A stretch of DNA of 38,324 nucleotides from Granulosicoccus sp964498925 (GCA_964498925.1 CAZCKD010000007.1:1-38324); one strand, 5' to 3'; counted from the first letter of the stretch, positions 1 to 8,087 are shown. Numbers and translations: made by a program. Notes: generated by a model from the letters alone, not told the origin.

Positions 1-632
1 ATGGCGTTGAGAAGCTCTGCTAAGCGGCTCCCATGTTGAAGGTCTCTCAGTCCCTGTGTGTTGGGCGAGGAAATATTGACCGTGATGTAATCAGCGTGCG
101 GGTAGACTTTCTCCAGGCAAATTAGGTAGTCGTTCTGCGCCTCGTCCAGCGGCGTTACCGCATTTTTTCCGATGTTAATGCCCAGCTTGCCCGAATAGGA
201 GCGGTTCTTAACTTGTTCAACCAGGTGATCAACCCCTTTATTGTTGAAGCCTAATCGATTGATAAGTGCTCGGTGTTGCTCCAGGCGAAAAATGCGGGGT
301 TTCGGATTTCCATCCTGAGGCCGGGGGGTGACTGTGCCAATTTCCAAGTGCCCGAAACCCATGGCGCCCAGAGCATCAAGATAGTCCCCGTTTTTGTCTA
401 GGCCTGCCGCCAAACCGATGCGGTTACTGAATTGTTGTCCCAAACACTCGACAGCACTATCCGGTGATTCGTATCTACGGGCTAGAAAACCGGGGACCGG
501 GCCTTTGCTCAGTAGCTTGAACGCAAACTCGTGAGCACGTTCCGGGTCCATCTCGAACAGGATGGCGCGGCCGAGGGCAAAAAGAGGATCTTTCGGGGGA
601 TGGGAAAAGTGTGTGTTTTCCACGATTGTCAT
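1..632 (-). CDS. pyrD: Dihydroorotate dehydrogenase (quinone), class 2; 5' portion, truncated by the window edge
   Basis: This FMN enzyme oxidises dihydroorotate to orotate in de novo pyrimidine synthesis and passes electrons to quinones at the inner membrane. About 210 N-terminal residues are visible. Family motifs are clear in translation: FEMDPERAHEF near the N-terminus, GLAAGLDKNGD, GFGHLEIGTVTPRPQ, NRLGFNNKGVDHLV, GINIGKN and NISSPNTQGLRDLQ. The MDPERAHE segment is typical of the N-terminal membrane-associated part of class 2 enzymes. The C-terminal third, including part of the barrel, lies outside the window. The ATG at 632 gives about 16 residues more than the E. coli enzyme before the first helix, and no good ribosome binding site stands before it, so the start is moderately sure. 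It is divergent from holA across only 55 bp. Confidence 0.93.
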   Translation of the reverse strand, partial: MTIVENTHFSHPPKDPLFALGRAILFEMDPERAHEFAFKLLSKGPVPGFLARRYESPDSAVECLGQQFSNRIGLAAGLDKNGDYLDALGAMGFGHLEIGTVTPRPQDGNPKPRIFRLEQHRALINRLGFNNKGVDHLVEQVKNRSYSGKLGINIGKNAVTPLDEAQNDYLICLEKVYPHADYITVNISSPNTQGLRDLQHGSRLAELLNA

Positions 633-687
633 CGCTGTGAGGTAGTAGGATTGGGTATGCTACACCCTCAATACTCGAACGGTGTTC

Positions 688-1731
688 ATGAAACTCTATC
701 CCGACAAGCTAGAAGCTCATCTATCGCAAAAACTGGCTCCTGTATATCTGATTCACGGCGATGAGCCGTTGCAGATTATGGAGTTGGGTGATCGGTTGCG
801 CCAGCATGCGCGAGACACGGGTTTTGCCGAGCGGCAGGTCATTGTGGTCACCGAAGACGCGGACTGGTCAACCTTTCGGGAAGCTGCGGACAGTTTTTCG
901 CTCTTTGCAGAGCAACGTTTAATCGAACTCCGGCTGCCTTCAGGAAAACCCGGTCGTCTGGGCAGTGAAGTGCTTAAGCAATATTGCACATCACCCCCGG
1001 AAGACGTACTGCTGATCGTCACCAGCGCGAAGTTGGATCGTAGCGGGAGTAACAGCGCTTGGTTTAAAGCCATAGACAAGGTGGGTGTGACCATTGCCAT
1101 TTGGCCTATCGCTCCTGCACAACTGGGTACCTGGCTGAAAAAGCGTTTGTCCGATGTTGGGCTGGTACCCGATCAAAACGCGTTGTCTCTGTTAATCGAG
1201 CGCGTAGAAGGCAATCTACTCGCTGCTCGACAAGAAGTTGAGCGATTGGCTTTGCTTTATCCCACTGGTGAGCTAACCGCCGATCACGTACTGTCGGCAG
1301 TAGGTGACAGCGCCCGATACTCTGTGGGTGATCTTTCTGTTTCAGCGCTAAACGGTCAAAGCAAGCGGGCTTTGCGTATTCTGAATGGCTTGCGCGAAGA
1401 GGCGGTCAGTGAAGTGTTGATTCTGTGGTCTTTGAACAATGAAATCAGGGCAGGCGCGCGGACAGCTGAGGCCGTTGAAGCGGGAGTCTCCGAGGCTGCT
1501 GCTCTGAAAAGTGCTGGTGTCTGGCAAAATCGAGCAATCCCATTGAAGAATGCATTAGCTCGGCACTCGGCACGCAACTGGCTATCCATGTTATCCGCGT
1601 GTACTACCATTGACCGTCAAATAAAGGGGCAAGCTCCGGGCTCTTCCTGGGATGGTCTGGATGCGCTCGTGACACAGCTGTCGACGACAGGTACGCGTCT
1701 TATGGAACAACATCCTAAAATACCCGCATGA
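688..1731 (+). CDS. holA: DNA polymerase III subunit delta
   Basis: Delta is the clamp-loader subunit that opens the beta sliding clamp during chromosome replication. The protein has about 347 residues, the usual family length. It opens with MKLYPDKLEAHLSQ and PVYLIHGDEPLQI, the characteristic start of gammaproteobacterial delta, followed by the divergent AAA+ fold and a C-terminal helical collar domain (SWDGLDALV near the end). I chose the ATG at 688 because homologues begin MKL; an in-frame GTG at 682 adds only two residues. No strong Shine-Dalgarno is visible for either. The last 4 bp overlap the asnS start (ATGA), so the two are co-transcribed and probably translationally coupled. In many gammaproteobacteria holA follows lptE; here it heads its own unit, divergent from pyrD. 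Confidence 0.93.
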   Translation: MKLYPDKLEAHLSQKLAPVYLIHGDEPLQIMELGDRLRQHARDTGFAERQVIVVTEDADWSTFREAADSFSLFAEQRLIELRLPSGKPGRLGSEVLKQYCTSPPEDVLLIVTSAKLDRSGSNSAWFKAIDKVGVTIAIWPIAPAQLGTWLKKRLSDVGLVPDQNALSLLIERVEGNLLAARQEVERLALLYPTGELTADHVLSAVGDSARYSVGDLSVSALNGQSKRALRILNGLREEAVSEVLILWSLNNEIRAGARTAEAVEAGVSEAAALKSAGVWQNRAIPLKNALARHSARNWLSMLSACTTIDRQIKGQAPGSSWDGLDALVTQLSTTGTRLMEQHPKIPA

Positions 1732-3122
1732 ACAAACAAGATATCGTAGAACTCCTTTCCACTGAAGCGACGGGTCAAACTGTGACCATTCAGGGGTGGG
1801 CTCGTAGCCGACGTGATTCCAAGGCCGGTCTTTCGTTTATCGCCTTATACGATGGCTCCTGTTTTGATGCCATCCAGATAATCGCCGACCAATCGCTGGA
1901 AAACTACACTGAGGAAGTGCTTAAAATTACGGCAGGGTGTGCCATCGAGGTGACAGGTGCTTTGGTGGCTTCAGAAGGTAAAGGGCAAAGCGTGGAAGTT
2001 CAGGCCAGTCACATTCACATAGTGGGTGGGGTTGATGATCCAGAGCAATATCCTATTGCAAAGAAGCGCCATACGTTTGAATACCTTCGGCAGGTTGCTC
2101 ACCTACGACCTAGAACCAATGCGTTTGGTGCAATCAGTCGTGTTCGAACAACGCTTTCCAGCGGCATTCATCGTTACTTTAAAGAGCGTCGTTATCATTG
2201 GGTGAACACACCTTTAATAACCACCAGCGATTGTGAGGGCGCGGGCGAGTTGTTTCGTGTCAGTACGCTTGACGCACTTAAGCCGCCGACTACTGATAAA
2301 GGAGTCGTTGATTTCGACAAGGATTTTTTCGCGCGTGAAGCCTATCTGACTGTATCAGGACAGCTCAATGCAGAAAGTTACGCGATGGCCTTGAGTAAAG
2401 TGTATACGTTTGGTCCAACGTTTCGTGCAGAGAACTCCAATACCAGTCGACACCTGGCCGAGTTCTGGATGGTAGAACCGGAAGTAGCATTCGCTGACTT
2501 AAATGACAACGCAGACTTAGCCGAGGATTTTCTGACCTACCTGTTTAAAGCTGTACTGGAAGAACGGGAAGATGATATGGCTTTCTTCGCACAGCGAATC
2601 GATAAAAATGCGTTGACTCGCTTGCAACATGTAGCGGAAAGCAGCTTCGAGCGCATGGACTACACCGACGCTATTGTATTGTTGGAAAAGTCAGATAAAA
2701 AGTTTGAATACCCGGTTAGCTGGGGGCTTGACCTGCAATCTGAGCACGAACGCTGGTTGGCAGAAGAACACGTTGGCAGGCCCATTATTCTGCAAAACTA
2801 CCCTAAGGAAATTAAAGCGTTTTATATGCGCGAAAACGATGATGGTAAAACCGTTGCGGCCATGGATGTTTTAGCGCCGGGCATTGGTGAAATCATCGGC
2901 GGTAGTCAAAGGGAAGAACGACTCTCAGTCTTGGATGAAAAACTGCAGGCTCATGGGCTGGAAGAGGAGCTGAGTTGGTATAGAGATTTACGTCGCTATG
3001 GCACTGCGCCACATTCAGGCTTTGGAATGGGTTTTGAGCGGGTGCTGAATTACGTGACGGGAATGGAAAACGTTCGCGACGCTATTCCTTTTCCGCGGGT
3101 TCCGCGCAGCGCACCTTTTTAA
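1728..3122 (+). CDS. asnS: Asparagine--tRNA ligase
   Basis: This class IIb aminoacyl-tRNA synthetase charges tRNA(Asn) in the cytoplasm. It has 464 residues, as expected. An N-terminal OB-fold anticodon-binding domain (about residues 1-110, with VTIQGWARSRRDSKAG) precedes the catalytic core. The core carries the motif 2 region FGPTFRAENSNTSRHLAEFW and the motif 3 region GFGMGFERVLNYVTGMENVRDA. SNTSRHLAEFWMVEPE is diagnostic for AsnS rather than AspS. The gene starts inside the holA stop codon and ends without a convincing hairpin before the next gene 78 bp on. Direct Asn charging means the cell does not depend only on the GatCAB transamidation route for this amino acid. Confidence 0.97.
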   Translation: MNKQDIVELLSTEATGQTVTIQGWARSRRDSKAGLSFIALYDGSCFDAIQIIADQSLENYTEEVLKITAGCAIEVTGALVASEGKGQSVEVQASHIHIVGGVDDPEQYPIAKKRHTFEYLRQVAHLRPRTNAFGAISRVRTTLSSGIHRYFKERRYHWVNTPLITTSDCEGAGELFRVSTLDALKPPTTDKGVVDFDKDFFAREAYLTVSGQLNAESYAMALSKVYTFGPTFRAENSNTSRHLAEFWMVEPEVAFADLNDNADLAEDFLTYLFKAVLEEREDDMAFFAQRIDKNALTRLQHVAESSFERMDYTDAIVLLEKSDKKFEYPVSWGLDLQSEHERWLAEEHVGRPIILQNYPKEIKAFYMRENDDGKTVAAMDVLAPGIGEIIGGSQREERLSVLDEKLQAHGLEEELSWYRDLRRYGTAPHSGFGMGFERVLNYVTGMENVRDAIPFPRVPRSAPF

Positions 3123-3200
3123 AGGCGCAAGTTTTAATATTGGAAGTCGTTGCTAGTTGTCGTTATCGGACAATTTTTTACGCTCGTTTGAGTAGGGGAG

Positions 3201-3770
3201 ATGAATGTGAGCAGCTTAACTGAAGTGGACTGGAGCACAATACCGGCCCCGACCGATGATGGTGGGGCGGACCACCTACCGCAGGCTGCCATGCCATCGA
3301 TAACGTTGGCATCGACGGCAGGCAGAGATCTCGATCTTTCTACCGTCGCTGGCCTTGCTGTGATCTATGCGTATCCCATGACGGGTACGCCCGGTATTCC
3401 ACTACCTGATGGTTGGGATTCTATGCCCGGTGCACGAGGTTGCACGCCACAGTCATGTGCCTTTCGGGATCACGCAGCGCAATTATCTGAGCTGGGTGTG
3501 AATTCGGTATTTGGTCTGTCCACTCAATCGCCCGCTGATCAGGCAGAAGCAGCGTCACGACTCGAGCTGCCATTTGATTTGCTCTCCGATGAGAACCTTG
3601 CCTTAGCCAATGCGTTAAACCTGCCCACCTTTGAGGTGGATGGAAAAGTTCTATTGAAGCGTTTAACGCTCATCATCAGGGACGGTGCTATCGACAAGGT
3701 GTTTTATCCTGTCTTCCCGCCGGATCAAAATGCGTCGATTGTGGTCAACTGGCTGCAAGGGCAAGCTTAG
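3201..3770 (+). CDS. AhpC/TSA-type peroxiredoxin, BCP/PrxQ-like, with an inserted loop
   Basis: This is a predicted cytoplasmic thiol peroxidase of 189 residues with a thioredoxin fold. The redox motif GCTPQSCAFRD (residues 80-90) matches the BCP/PrxQ pattern, so C81 is the likely peroxidatic and C86 the likely resolving cysteine, five residues apart. Unlike classic BCP, where the Thr-Pro-Gly precedes the cysteine directly, the TGTPG here (61-65) is separated from it by about 15 residues (IPLPDGWDSMPGARG), and Ala78 occupies the position of the usual threonine. There is no signal peptide. A purine-rich AGGGG at 3194-3198 lies 2 nt from the ATG at 3201 but 8 nt from an in-frame GTG at 3207, which could be the true start. 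Its electron donor is not evident from the neighbours. Confidence 0.82.
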   Translation: MNVSSLTEVDWSTIPAPTDDGGADHLPQAAMPSITLASTAGRDLDLSTVAGLAVIYAYPMTGTPGIPLPDGWDSMPGARGCTPQSCAFRDHAAQLSELGVNSVFGLSTQSPADQAEAASRLELPFDLLSDENLALANALNLPTFEVDGKVLLKRLTLIIRDGAIDKVFYPVFPPDQNASIVVNWLQGQA

Positions 3771-3800
3771 GGTGCCAGCACGACTTTACACCGGTCAATT

Positions 3801-3830
3801 TTGTCGTACTAAATTTGTACGGCTGATAAT
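3801..3830 (+). promoter_or_regulatory. Candidate sigma-70 promoter overlapping an inverted repeat, upstream of the pseudopilin gene
   Basis: The sequence shows TTGTCG (3801-3806), an 18-bp spacer and GATAAT (3825-3830), which match four of six and five of six consensus positions. The spacer contains the perfect inverted repeat CGTAC-N7-GTACG (3805-3821), which overlaps the end of the -35 element. It could serve as an operator or be the weak terminator hairpin of the peroxiredoxin gene just upstream. Both readings are inference. Confidence 0.35.
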
Positions 3831-3917
3831 TTAAATAGCATTTGGCCGTAAGAGCTTGTGAGTGGCTTGTCTGTTTATTATTCTTGGGTTCGAAGATTCA
3901 GTCAGGGTGGGCTAGGG

Positions 3918-4625
3918 ATGTCGATTTTCAAGGTATCAAAGGAACGTAAATCGGGGCAGGTGATACCACGTGCGCCACAGAGGCGGCACAGGGGTTTCAC
4001 CTTGGTTGAAGTTGCCATTGTGCTGGTGATTATCGCTCTGATTCTTGGTGGAATTTTTCAGGGACAAGCGCTTATCGACAACGCACGAGTTCGCTCGCTT
4101 AGTACCGAGGTGTCGGGCATCCAAACTGCGTGGAATGCGTTTCAGGAACGCTACCGTTCCATTCCAGGAGACTTCTCTAAATCCAGTACGCAAATAGACA
4201 GCGCTGCATTGCCTGGCAACGGCAACGGACGGATAGATGACTCAAGAGAACGAGCAGGTGTCTGGCAGCAATTGTCCATGGCAGGATTTATCACTGGACA
4301 ATTTGACGGTGCTCAGACGGCTGCCGGGTCTGCCACCGATGTTGAATGTGAACAGGGTACTTGCCCGAAAAATCCGTTCAATGGTTTTTATAAAATCACG
4401 TACAGCGCACAAGCTGCAGATACTGACTCTCCGGCCAATGAAATCTATACCGGTAGTCAAATTCCCGTGAAAATACTTGCTCAGCTCGATCTTCAGTTGG
4501 ACGATGGCAATCCTACCACCGGCAGGTTTCGAGTGCATCGGCAGTTCGCCAGTTCTTGTTCCCGTGATGGCGCATGGGATGTCAATTCAGCCAATGCTAA
4601 CTGCGCCGGTGTACTTCGTGATTAA
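3918..4625 (+). CDS. Type IV pilin-like / pseudopilin protein with prepilin cleavage motif
   Basis: This secreted or inner-membrane-anchored pilin-family protein is about 235 residues long. The N-terminus carries a basic leader ending RRHRG, followed by FTLVEVAIVLVIIALILGGIF. That is the class III prepilin signal: PilD-type peptidase cleaves between Gly and Phe, methylates Phe1, and Glu5 is present. The globular part has GNGNGRID and paired cysteines (CEQGTC; C...C near the C-terminus), which suggest two disulfides. The ATG at 3918 gives a 26-residue leader; a GTG at 3858 would lengthen it to 46, which is less likely. G-rich sequence precedes 3918. No other pilus or type II secretion genes are nearby, so it is an orphan whose partner machine cannot be named. 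Confidence 0.8.
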   Translation: MSIFKVSKERKSGQVIPRAPQRRHRGFTLVEVAIVLVIIALILGGIFQGQALIDNARVRSLSTEVSGIQTAWNAFQERYRSIPGDFSKSSTQIDSAALPGNGNGRIDDSRERAGVWQQLSMAGFITGQFDGAQTAAGSATDVECEQGTCPKNPFNGFYKITYSAQAADTDSPANEIYTGSQIPVKILAQLDLQLDDGNPTTGRFRVHRQFASSCSRDGAWDVNSANANCAGVLRD

Positions 4626-4631
4626 CAGCGA

Positions 4632-4662
4632 GGCGGTGTGAGAACATCCGCCGTTGCTTTTC
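4632..4662 (+). terminator. Probable rho-independent terminator between pseudopilin and ntrC
   Basis: An 8-bp stem is formed by GGCGGTGT (4632-4639) and ACA-T-CCGCC (4644-4652, one bulged T) around the loop GAGA. It is followed by GTTGCTTTTCC. It sits 7 bp after the pseudopilin stop codon and just beyond the end of the convergent ntrC gene. Confidence 0.55.
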
Positions 4663-4663
4663 C

Positions 4664-6079
4664 CTAGCTGATTTCAAGCTCCTTAATTTTTCTGGTCAGG
4701 GTGTTTCTTCCCCAGCCGATTAAACGAGCTGCCTCTTGACGTCTGTCTTGCGTTTTATTCAATGCGCACTGAATCAGTATTCGTTCGACAGCAGGCTGAG
4801 CCATGCCCAATAGATCGGTCTGCCCATCACTGAGCTGTCTATTAGCCCATTGTTTAAGTCCGCTTTGCCAATCAACCTCTTCCATTTGAGGTTCATCGCG
4901 AACTTGCGCTGGCATATCCTCGATTTCTAATTCACTACCGCCAGACATGACTGTCAGCCAGTGAGCGGTATTCTGGAGTTGTCGAACGTTGCCCGGCCAG
5001 GTTAACGTAGACACGTAGTTTTCAAATTCAGGAGTCATTACCTTAGGTTCTTCACCCAATTCTTCTGCTGCACGATTAAGAAAATGTTTTAGTAGCCGTG
5101 GAATGTCTTCTTGTCGTTTTCTAAGTGGTGGCGCTTCAATGCGAATAACGTTCAAGCGGTGGAAGAGATCTTCACGAAATTGTTTTTCAGTGACAAGTGC
5201 TTCTAGATTCTGGTGGGTGGCTGCGATGATTCGCACATCAACAGTAATGGGAGTGTGTCCACCAACACGATAAAATTGCCCGTCAGCAAGCACCCTCAAC
5301 AAGCGCGTTTGTAACGTTGCTGGCATATCGCCAATTTCATCGAGAAATAGTGTGCCGCCATCGGCCTGTTCGAAGCGGCCTATGCGTGTGCTTTGTGCGC
5401 CAGTAAACGCTCCCTTCTCATGACCAAACAATTCTGATTCCATCAAGTCATGTGGAATGGCCGCCATATTAAGCGCGACAAACGGCTTAGTCGAACGGGG
5501 GCTGTGTCGGTGTAAGGCGTTAGCAATAAGCTCCTTACCAGTACCGCTCTCTCCATTAATAAGAACCGTAATTTTGGAGCGCGATAGTCGCCCGATAGCC
5601 TTAAACACATCTTGCATGGCCGGTGCATCGCCGATGAGTTCGGTGGGTTCATCAGAGGTGCTGGTAGATTTAACTTTCGCTACGTTGTTAGCGCCCGCTT
5701 GATCCTTGTTGATATTGCATGCTCGCCGCACTTGCTCAATAATCGTGTCGACATCAAAGGGTTTGGGTATGTATTCAAAAGCACCGGCTTCAAAGGCTGA
5801 GACGGTGCTGTCCAAATCCGAGAATGCTGTCATGATCAGAATAGGAAGTTCAGGATGGGACTTATTCATCTGCTTTAATAGAGACAACCCGTCAGAGCCT
5901 GGCATGCGAATGTCGCTTATAACAGCATCAGGCACAAGGGCATGGTCCCGAATGGCGTTGAGCGCTTCATCAGCAGACTCAAACACATTCACTTGCATGC
6001 CAGCTTGTTTCAGGGTTTTTTCAAGCACCCATCGAATGGATTGGTCATCGTCAATAACCCATACGTATTCGTCGCTCAT
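4664..6079 (-). CDS. ntrC: Nitrogen regulation response regulator NtrC (NR(I))
   Basis: This is an enhancer-binding activator of sigma-54 RNA polymerase that responds to nitrogen limitation through NtrB. It has 471 residues, the standard length. Receiver domain, 1-115: acidic pocket D10-D12, phospho-acceptor D56 in SDIRMPGSDG, and K106 in PKPFD. AAA+ domain, about 148-380: Walker A GESGTGKE (176-183) and the sigma-54 contact loop GAFTGA (223-228). A Fis-type helix-turn-helix closes the protein (LIGWGRNTLTRKIKEL). All catalytic and sigma-54 contact residues appear intact. It overlaps ntrB by 4 bp (ATGA), so the sensor-regulator pair is translationally coupled. Two candidate NtrC boxes lie before ntrB, consistent with autoregulation. 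Confidence 0.97.
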   Translation of the reverse strand: MSDEYVWVIDDDQSIRWVLEKTLKQAGMQVNVFESADEALNAIRDHALVPDAVISDIRMPGSDGLSLLKQMNKSHPELPILIMTAFSDLDSTVSAFEAGAFEYIPKPFDVDTIIEQVRRACNINKDQAGANNVAKVKSTSTSDEPTELIGDAPAMQDVFKAIGRLSRSKITVLINGESGTGKELIANALHRHSPRSTKPFVALNMAAIPHDLMESELFGHEKGAFTGAQSTRIGRFEQADGGTLFLDEIGDMPATLQTRLLRVLADGQFYRVGGHTPITVDVRIIAATHQNLEALVTEKQFREDLFHRLNVIRIEAPPLRKRQEDIPRLLKHFLNRAAEELGEEPKVMTPEFENYVSTLTWPGNVRQLQNTAHWLTVMSGGSELEIEDMPAQVRDEPQMEEVDWQSGLKQWANRQLSDGQTDLLGMAQPAVERILIQCALNKTQDRRQEAARLIGWGRNTLTRKIKELEIS

Positions 6080-7173
6080 GCGATCTCCAAAGGAATTAAA
6101 ACTGTAAAAACGGTATTGCCGGGCTCGCTAGAACATTCAATTAAGCCACCCAGCTGATTCATGATGGATTGCGCGATGGATAAGCCAAGTCCGCTTCCTC
6201 CATCGTCACCCTTAACCATCGGAAAAAATATCTGATCAATCAATGCTTCAGAAATACCCGGTCCGTTGTCTTTGATTTCGACACAGGCCACCAGCGGGTG
6301 TCGTGTGCCTGCGATGGTAAAACCATTAACAACACGAGACCGGAAAGTGATTCGACCGCTACCTTGTAAGGCTTGCAGTGCATTGCCTGCGATGTTAAGT
6401 ACGACCTGTACCAATCTATCGCGGTCTGTAATGCACTCAGGAATGCTTGGGTCGTAGTCAAATTGAACAACAACGCCATCGGGTGCGCCGGCAATAATAA
6501 TTTTTCTAACGTGCTCGAGAACTTCATGCAAATTGACAACGTCACGTCTCGTACGGCTTGTGGGTCCAAGCATGCGATCGATGAGGTTATGCAGTCGATC
6601 GGCTTCTCGAATAATGATCGACGTGTACTCGGTTAAATCTTTATCCGGGAGTTGGCGAGCGAGTAGTTGTGCCGCACCTCTTAAGCCTCCCAATGGATTT
6701 TTAATTTCGTGTGCCAAGCCCTTAACAACTGAGCTGGCATGTTCCTGCTGCACCAACATGGCTTCGTCGCGAGCTATTCTCAGTGGACGATCCAGCATGC
6801 TGATTTCAAGAATGAGAGCGTTTAAACCGCCTTCAGATCGGTAAGGTGTGAGCGAAAGATCGACCAGATGAGCATCCTGCCCGTGAGGCTCAACCGAGAC
6901 CTGGCGATCGGTGAAAGGCCGACCGTTTTCCAGTGCTTCACGTATTCGACCGAACAGGGAGTCTGGGATGTTCAAGGCGCGTGTCAGAGTCTGGCCGATG
7001 GCCTTTCTTTGACTGATCCCCAGCAGTTGTTCAGCGGCGATGTTGAGATATTGAATGCGAAGCGAGCTGTCCACTGCCAACACGGCTGTGGCCAATGAAT
7101 CAAGTAGGGCGGCTTCGCTAGCCTCTGAAGGTGCTGAAAAGATGTTCACATCCACTATTTGCAAGTTACGCAC
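6076..7173 (-). CDS. ntrB: Nitrogen regulation sensor histidine kinase NtrB (NR(II))
   Basis: This cytoplasmic kinase/phosphatase phosphorylates NtrC under nitrogen limitation and dephosphorylates it when PII (GlnB) signals sufficiency. It has 365 residues. An N-terminal PAS domain (about 20-130, ATAVLAVDSSLRIQYLN) is followed by a HisKA dimerisation domain with the phospho-accepting H155 in LAHEIKNPLGGLRGAAQLL. The HATPase domain has an N-box near NIAGNALQAL, G1 (DNGPGI) and G2 (GGSGLGLSI). There are no membrane segments, as expected. The start codon is GTG (7173); no in-frame ATG is near. It lies downstream of the DUF4124 gene in the same direction, an arrangement also seen in Pseudomonas between glnA and ntrB, although glnA itself is not in this window. 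Confidence 0.96.
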   Translation of the reverse strand: MRNLQIVDVNIFSAPSEASEAALLDSLATAVLAVDSSLRIQYLNIAAEQLLGISQRKAIGQTLTRALNIPDSLFGRIREALENGRPFTDRQVSVEPHGQDAHLVDLSLTPYRSEGGLNALILEISMLDRPLRIARDEAMLVQQEHASSVVKGLAHEIKNPLGGLRGAAQLLARQLPDKDLTEYTSIIIREADRLHNLIDRMLGPTSRTRRDVVNLHEVLEHVRKIIIAGAPDGVVVQFDYDPSIPECITDRDRLVQVVLNIAGNALQALQGSGRITFRSRVVNGFTIAGTRHPLVACVEIKDNGPGISEALIDQIFFPMVKGDDGGSGLGLSIAQSIMNQLGGLIECSSEPGNTVFTVLIPLEIA

Positions 7174-7232
7174 CCCGTGGAGGCGAAAAGAATTTCCTCG
7201 TAAAATTCTAAAATATCTATATAAAACAATAG

Positions 7233-7238
7233 ATTATA
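7233..7238 (-). promoter_or_regulatory. Candidate -10 element for ntrBC
   Basis: A perfect TATAAT reads on the minus strand about 60 bp before the ntrB start codon. The matching -35 region is weak (TTAAGG-like, spacing about 18). I found no GG-N10-GC sigma-54 core in the same stretch. If this -10 is used, the two NtrC boxes would centre near -52 and -83. Confidence 0.4.
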
Positions 7239-7269
7239 AAATCACGAGTGCAAATTCCTTAAACACGAA

Positions 7270-7286
7270 TGCACGATAATGGTGCT
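7270..7286 (-). promoter_or_regulatory. NtrC-type binding box, promoter-proximal
   Basis: On the plus strand the sequence is TGCACG-ATAAT-GGTGCT, which matches the NtrC consensus TGCACC-N5-GGTGCA at ten of twelve conserved positions. Its centre is about 105 bp before the ntrB start codon and 31 bp (three helical turns) from a second box. Binding of NtrC here is inferred from consensus and from the adjacent gene. Confidence 0.6.
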
Positions 7287-7300
7287 TACACCCTAGATGA

Positions 7301-7317
7301 TGCACTAATAAAGTGCA
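7301..7317 (-). promoter_or_regulatory. NtrC-type binding box, distal
   Basis: TGCACT-AATAA-AGTGCA has perfectly complementary 6-bp arms around N5. It is in helical phase with the proximal box (31 bp centre to centre), like the paired NtrC enhancer sites before enterobacterial glnA. It lies 37 bp beyond the end of the DUF4124 coding region. Confidence 0.62.
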
Positions 7318-7353
7318 TTTTTGGGCGTTATGCCGATCCAGATTCTGTATGGC

Positions 7354-7938
7354 TTAGCGAACCGTGCTCTTGATGACATGAAATGTAACCGCATTTGATC
7401 GCACTTGAATCTGGCCGGATCGGTCAAGAATCTGTGCCTCCATAACGTGCGTTCCCCGATGGGGTGTTGGTACGCTCAACAGGGTAGAGGGGCCGCTTGA
7501 AACAACCTCTCCATCGATCTGGATTTGCGCAGTGAATCCCTCTGGCAACCCCTCGTCCGGACCTGTGCTCAGGCTAACCAAAATTGCGCCTGACGGATTT
7601 ACCAGGGCCGTGTCATGTTCAGGGTTTTCGATGGAAACCGATTCAACGAATTGCGGATACATGCTGTTCATATCGCGCGGGCCCATAGAGCCTGGGTCGC
7701 TATTGGTTGAACCGAGGGGTTGAGAGCCGTTTGACGTGGTCGTTTTCGGCGCAACTTTTAGCGCTTTCGTTACGTTGAGTTCTACAGGTTGTAATTTGGT
7801 AGCCCCTTTTGCAGGTTTGTCCGAATATACGGTCTGGCCGTCTGCGCCAATAGATTTGTATACCTCGGCATGCAGATTCAAGGCGCATCCCAGTAAAAAT
7901 AGACAGCCTGTTGTCCGTACTATTTGAGTGACTGGCAT
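7354..7938 (-). CDS. DUF4124 domain-containing exported protein
   Basis: This is an exported protein of unknown function, about 194 residues. After a signal peptide (IVRTTGCLFLLGCALNLHA, cleaved before EVYK) comes the DUF4124 core EVYKSIGADGQTVYSDKPAKGA, then a low-complexity Ser/Thr/Gly linker. A C-terminal beta-rich domain (about 95-194) contains GFTAQIQIDGEVV and VMEAQILDRSGQIQVRS, which looks like an Ig-like fold. I preferred the ATG at 7938 (preceded by GGGA at good spacing) over one at 7965. LLGC could also be read as a poor lipobox. A DUF4124 gene before ntrBC is a recurring arrangement in gammaproteobacteria, but no role in nitrogen sensing is established to my knowledge. Confidence 0.8.
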   Translation of the reverse strand: MPVTQIVRTTGCLFLLGCALNLHAEVYKSIGADGQTVYSDKPAKGATKLQPVELNVTKALKVAPKTTTSNGSQPLGSTNSDPGSMGPRDMNSMYPQFVESVSIENPEHDTALVNPSGAILVSLSTGPDEGLPEGFTAQIQIDGEVVSSGPSTLLSVPTPHRGTHVMEAQILDRSGQIQVRSNAVTFHVIKSTVR

Positions 7939-8044
7939 TTTTTCAATCCGGGATCGCGGTTTCATAACATCGGAATTTGCAGGATTTACACCACAGTCAA
8001 AGACATCGCCCGCAGTGTTACCAAGTAGCTGTTAGATGAGGGCA

Positions 8045-8087
8045 ATACCACCCATTATTTCAAAGGCTTTGCCATGGTTGGTGGTAT
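8045..8087 (+). other. Inverted repeat / structured leader upstream of the 2OG oxygenase-like gene
   Basis: An 8-bp inverted repeat, ATACCACC (8045-8052) and GGTGGTAT (8080-8087), encloses a small GGC-TTT-GCC hairpin (8065-8073). The ribosome binding site GGGGA and the preferred ATG at 8116 follow. It could be an RNA leader structure or an operator; nothing in the sequence decides. Confidence 0.35.

Noticed and set aside
3880..3910. A GGGTTCGAA sequence that looks like a tRNA T-loop
   Set aside because: The flanking 5-bp stem does not pair and no acceptor or anticodon arm is nearby; it lies just before the pseudopilin start.
7174..7300. A sigma-54 promoter for ntrBC
   Set aside because: No GG-N10-GC pair with suitable flanks occurs on the minus strand between the NtrC boxes and the ntrB start.
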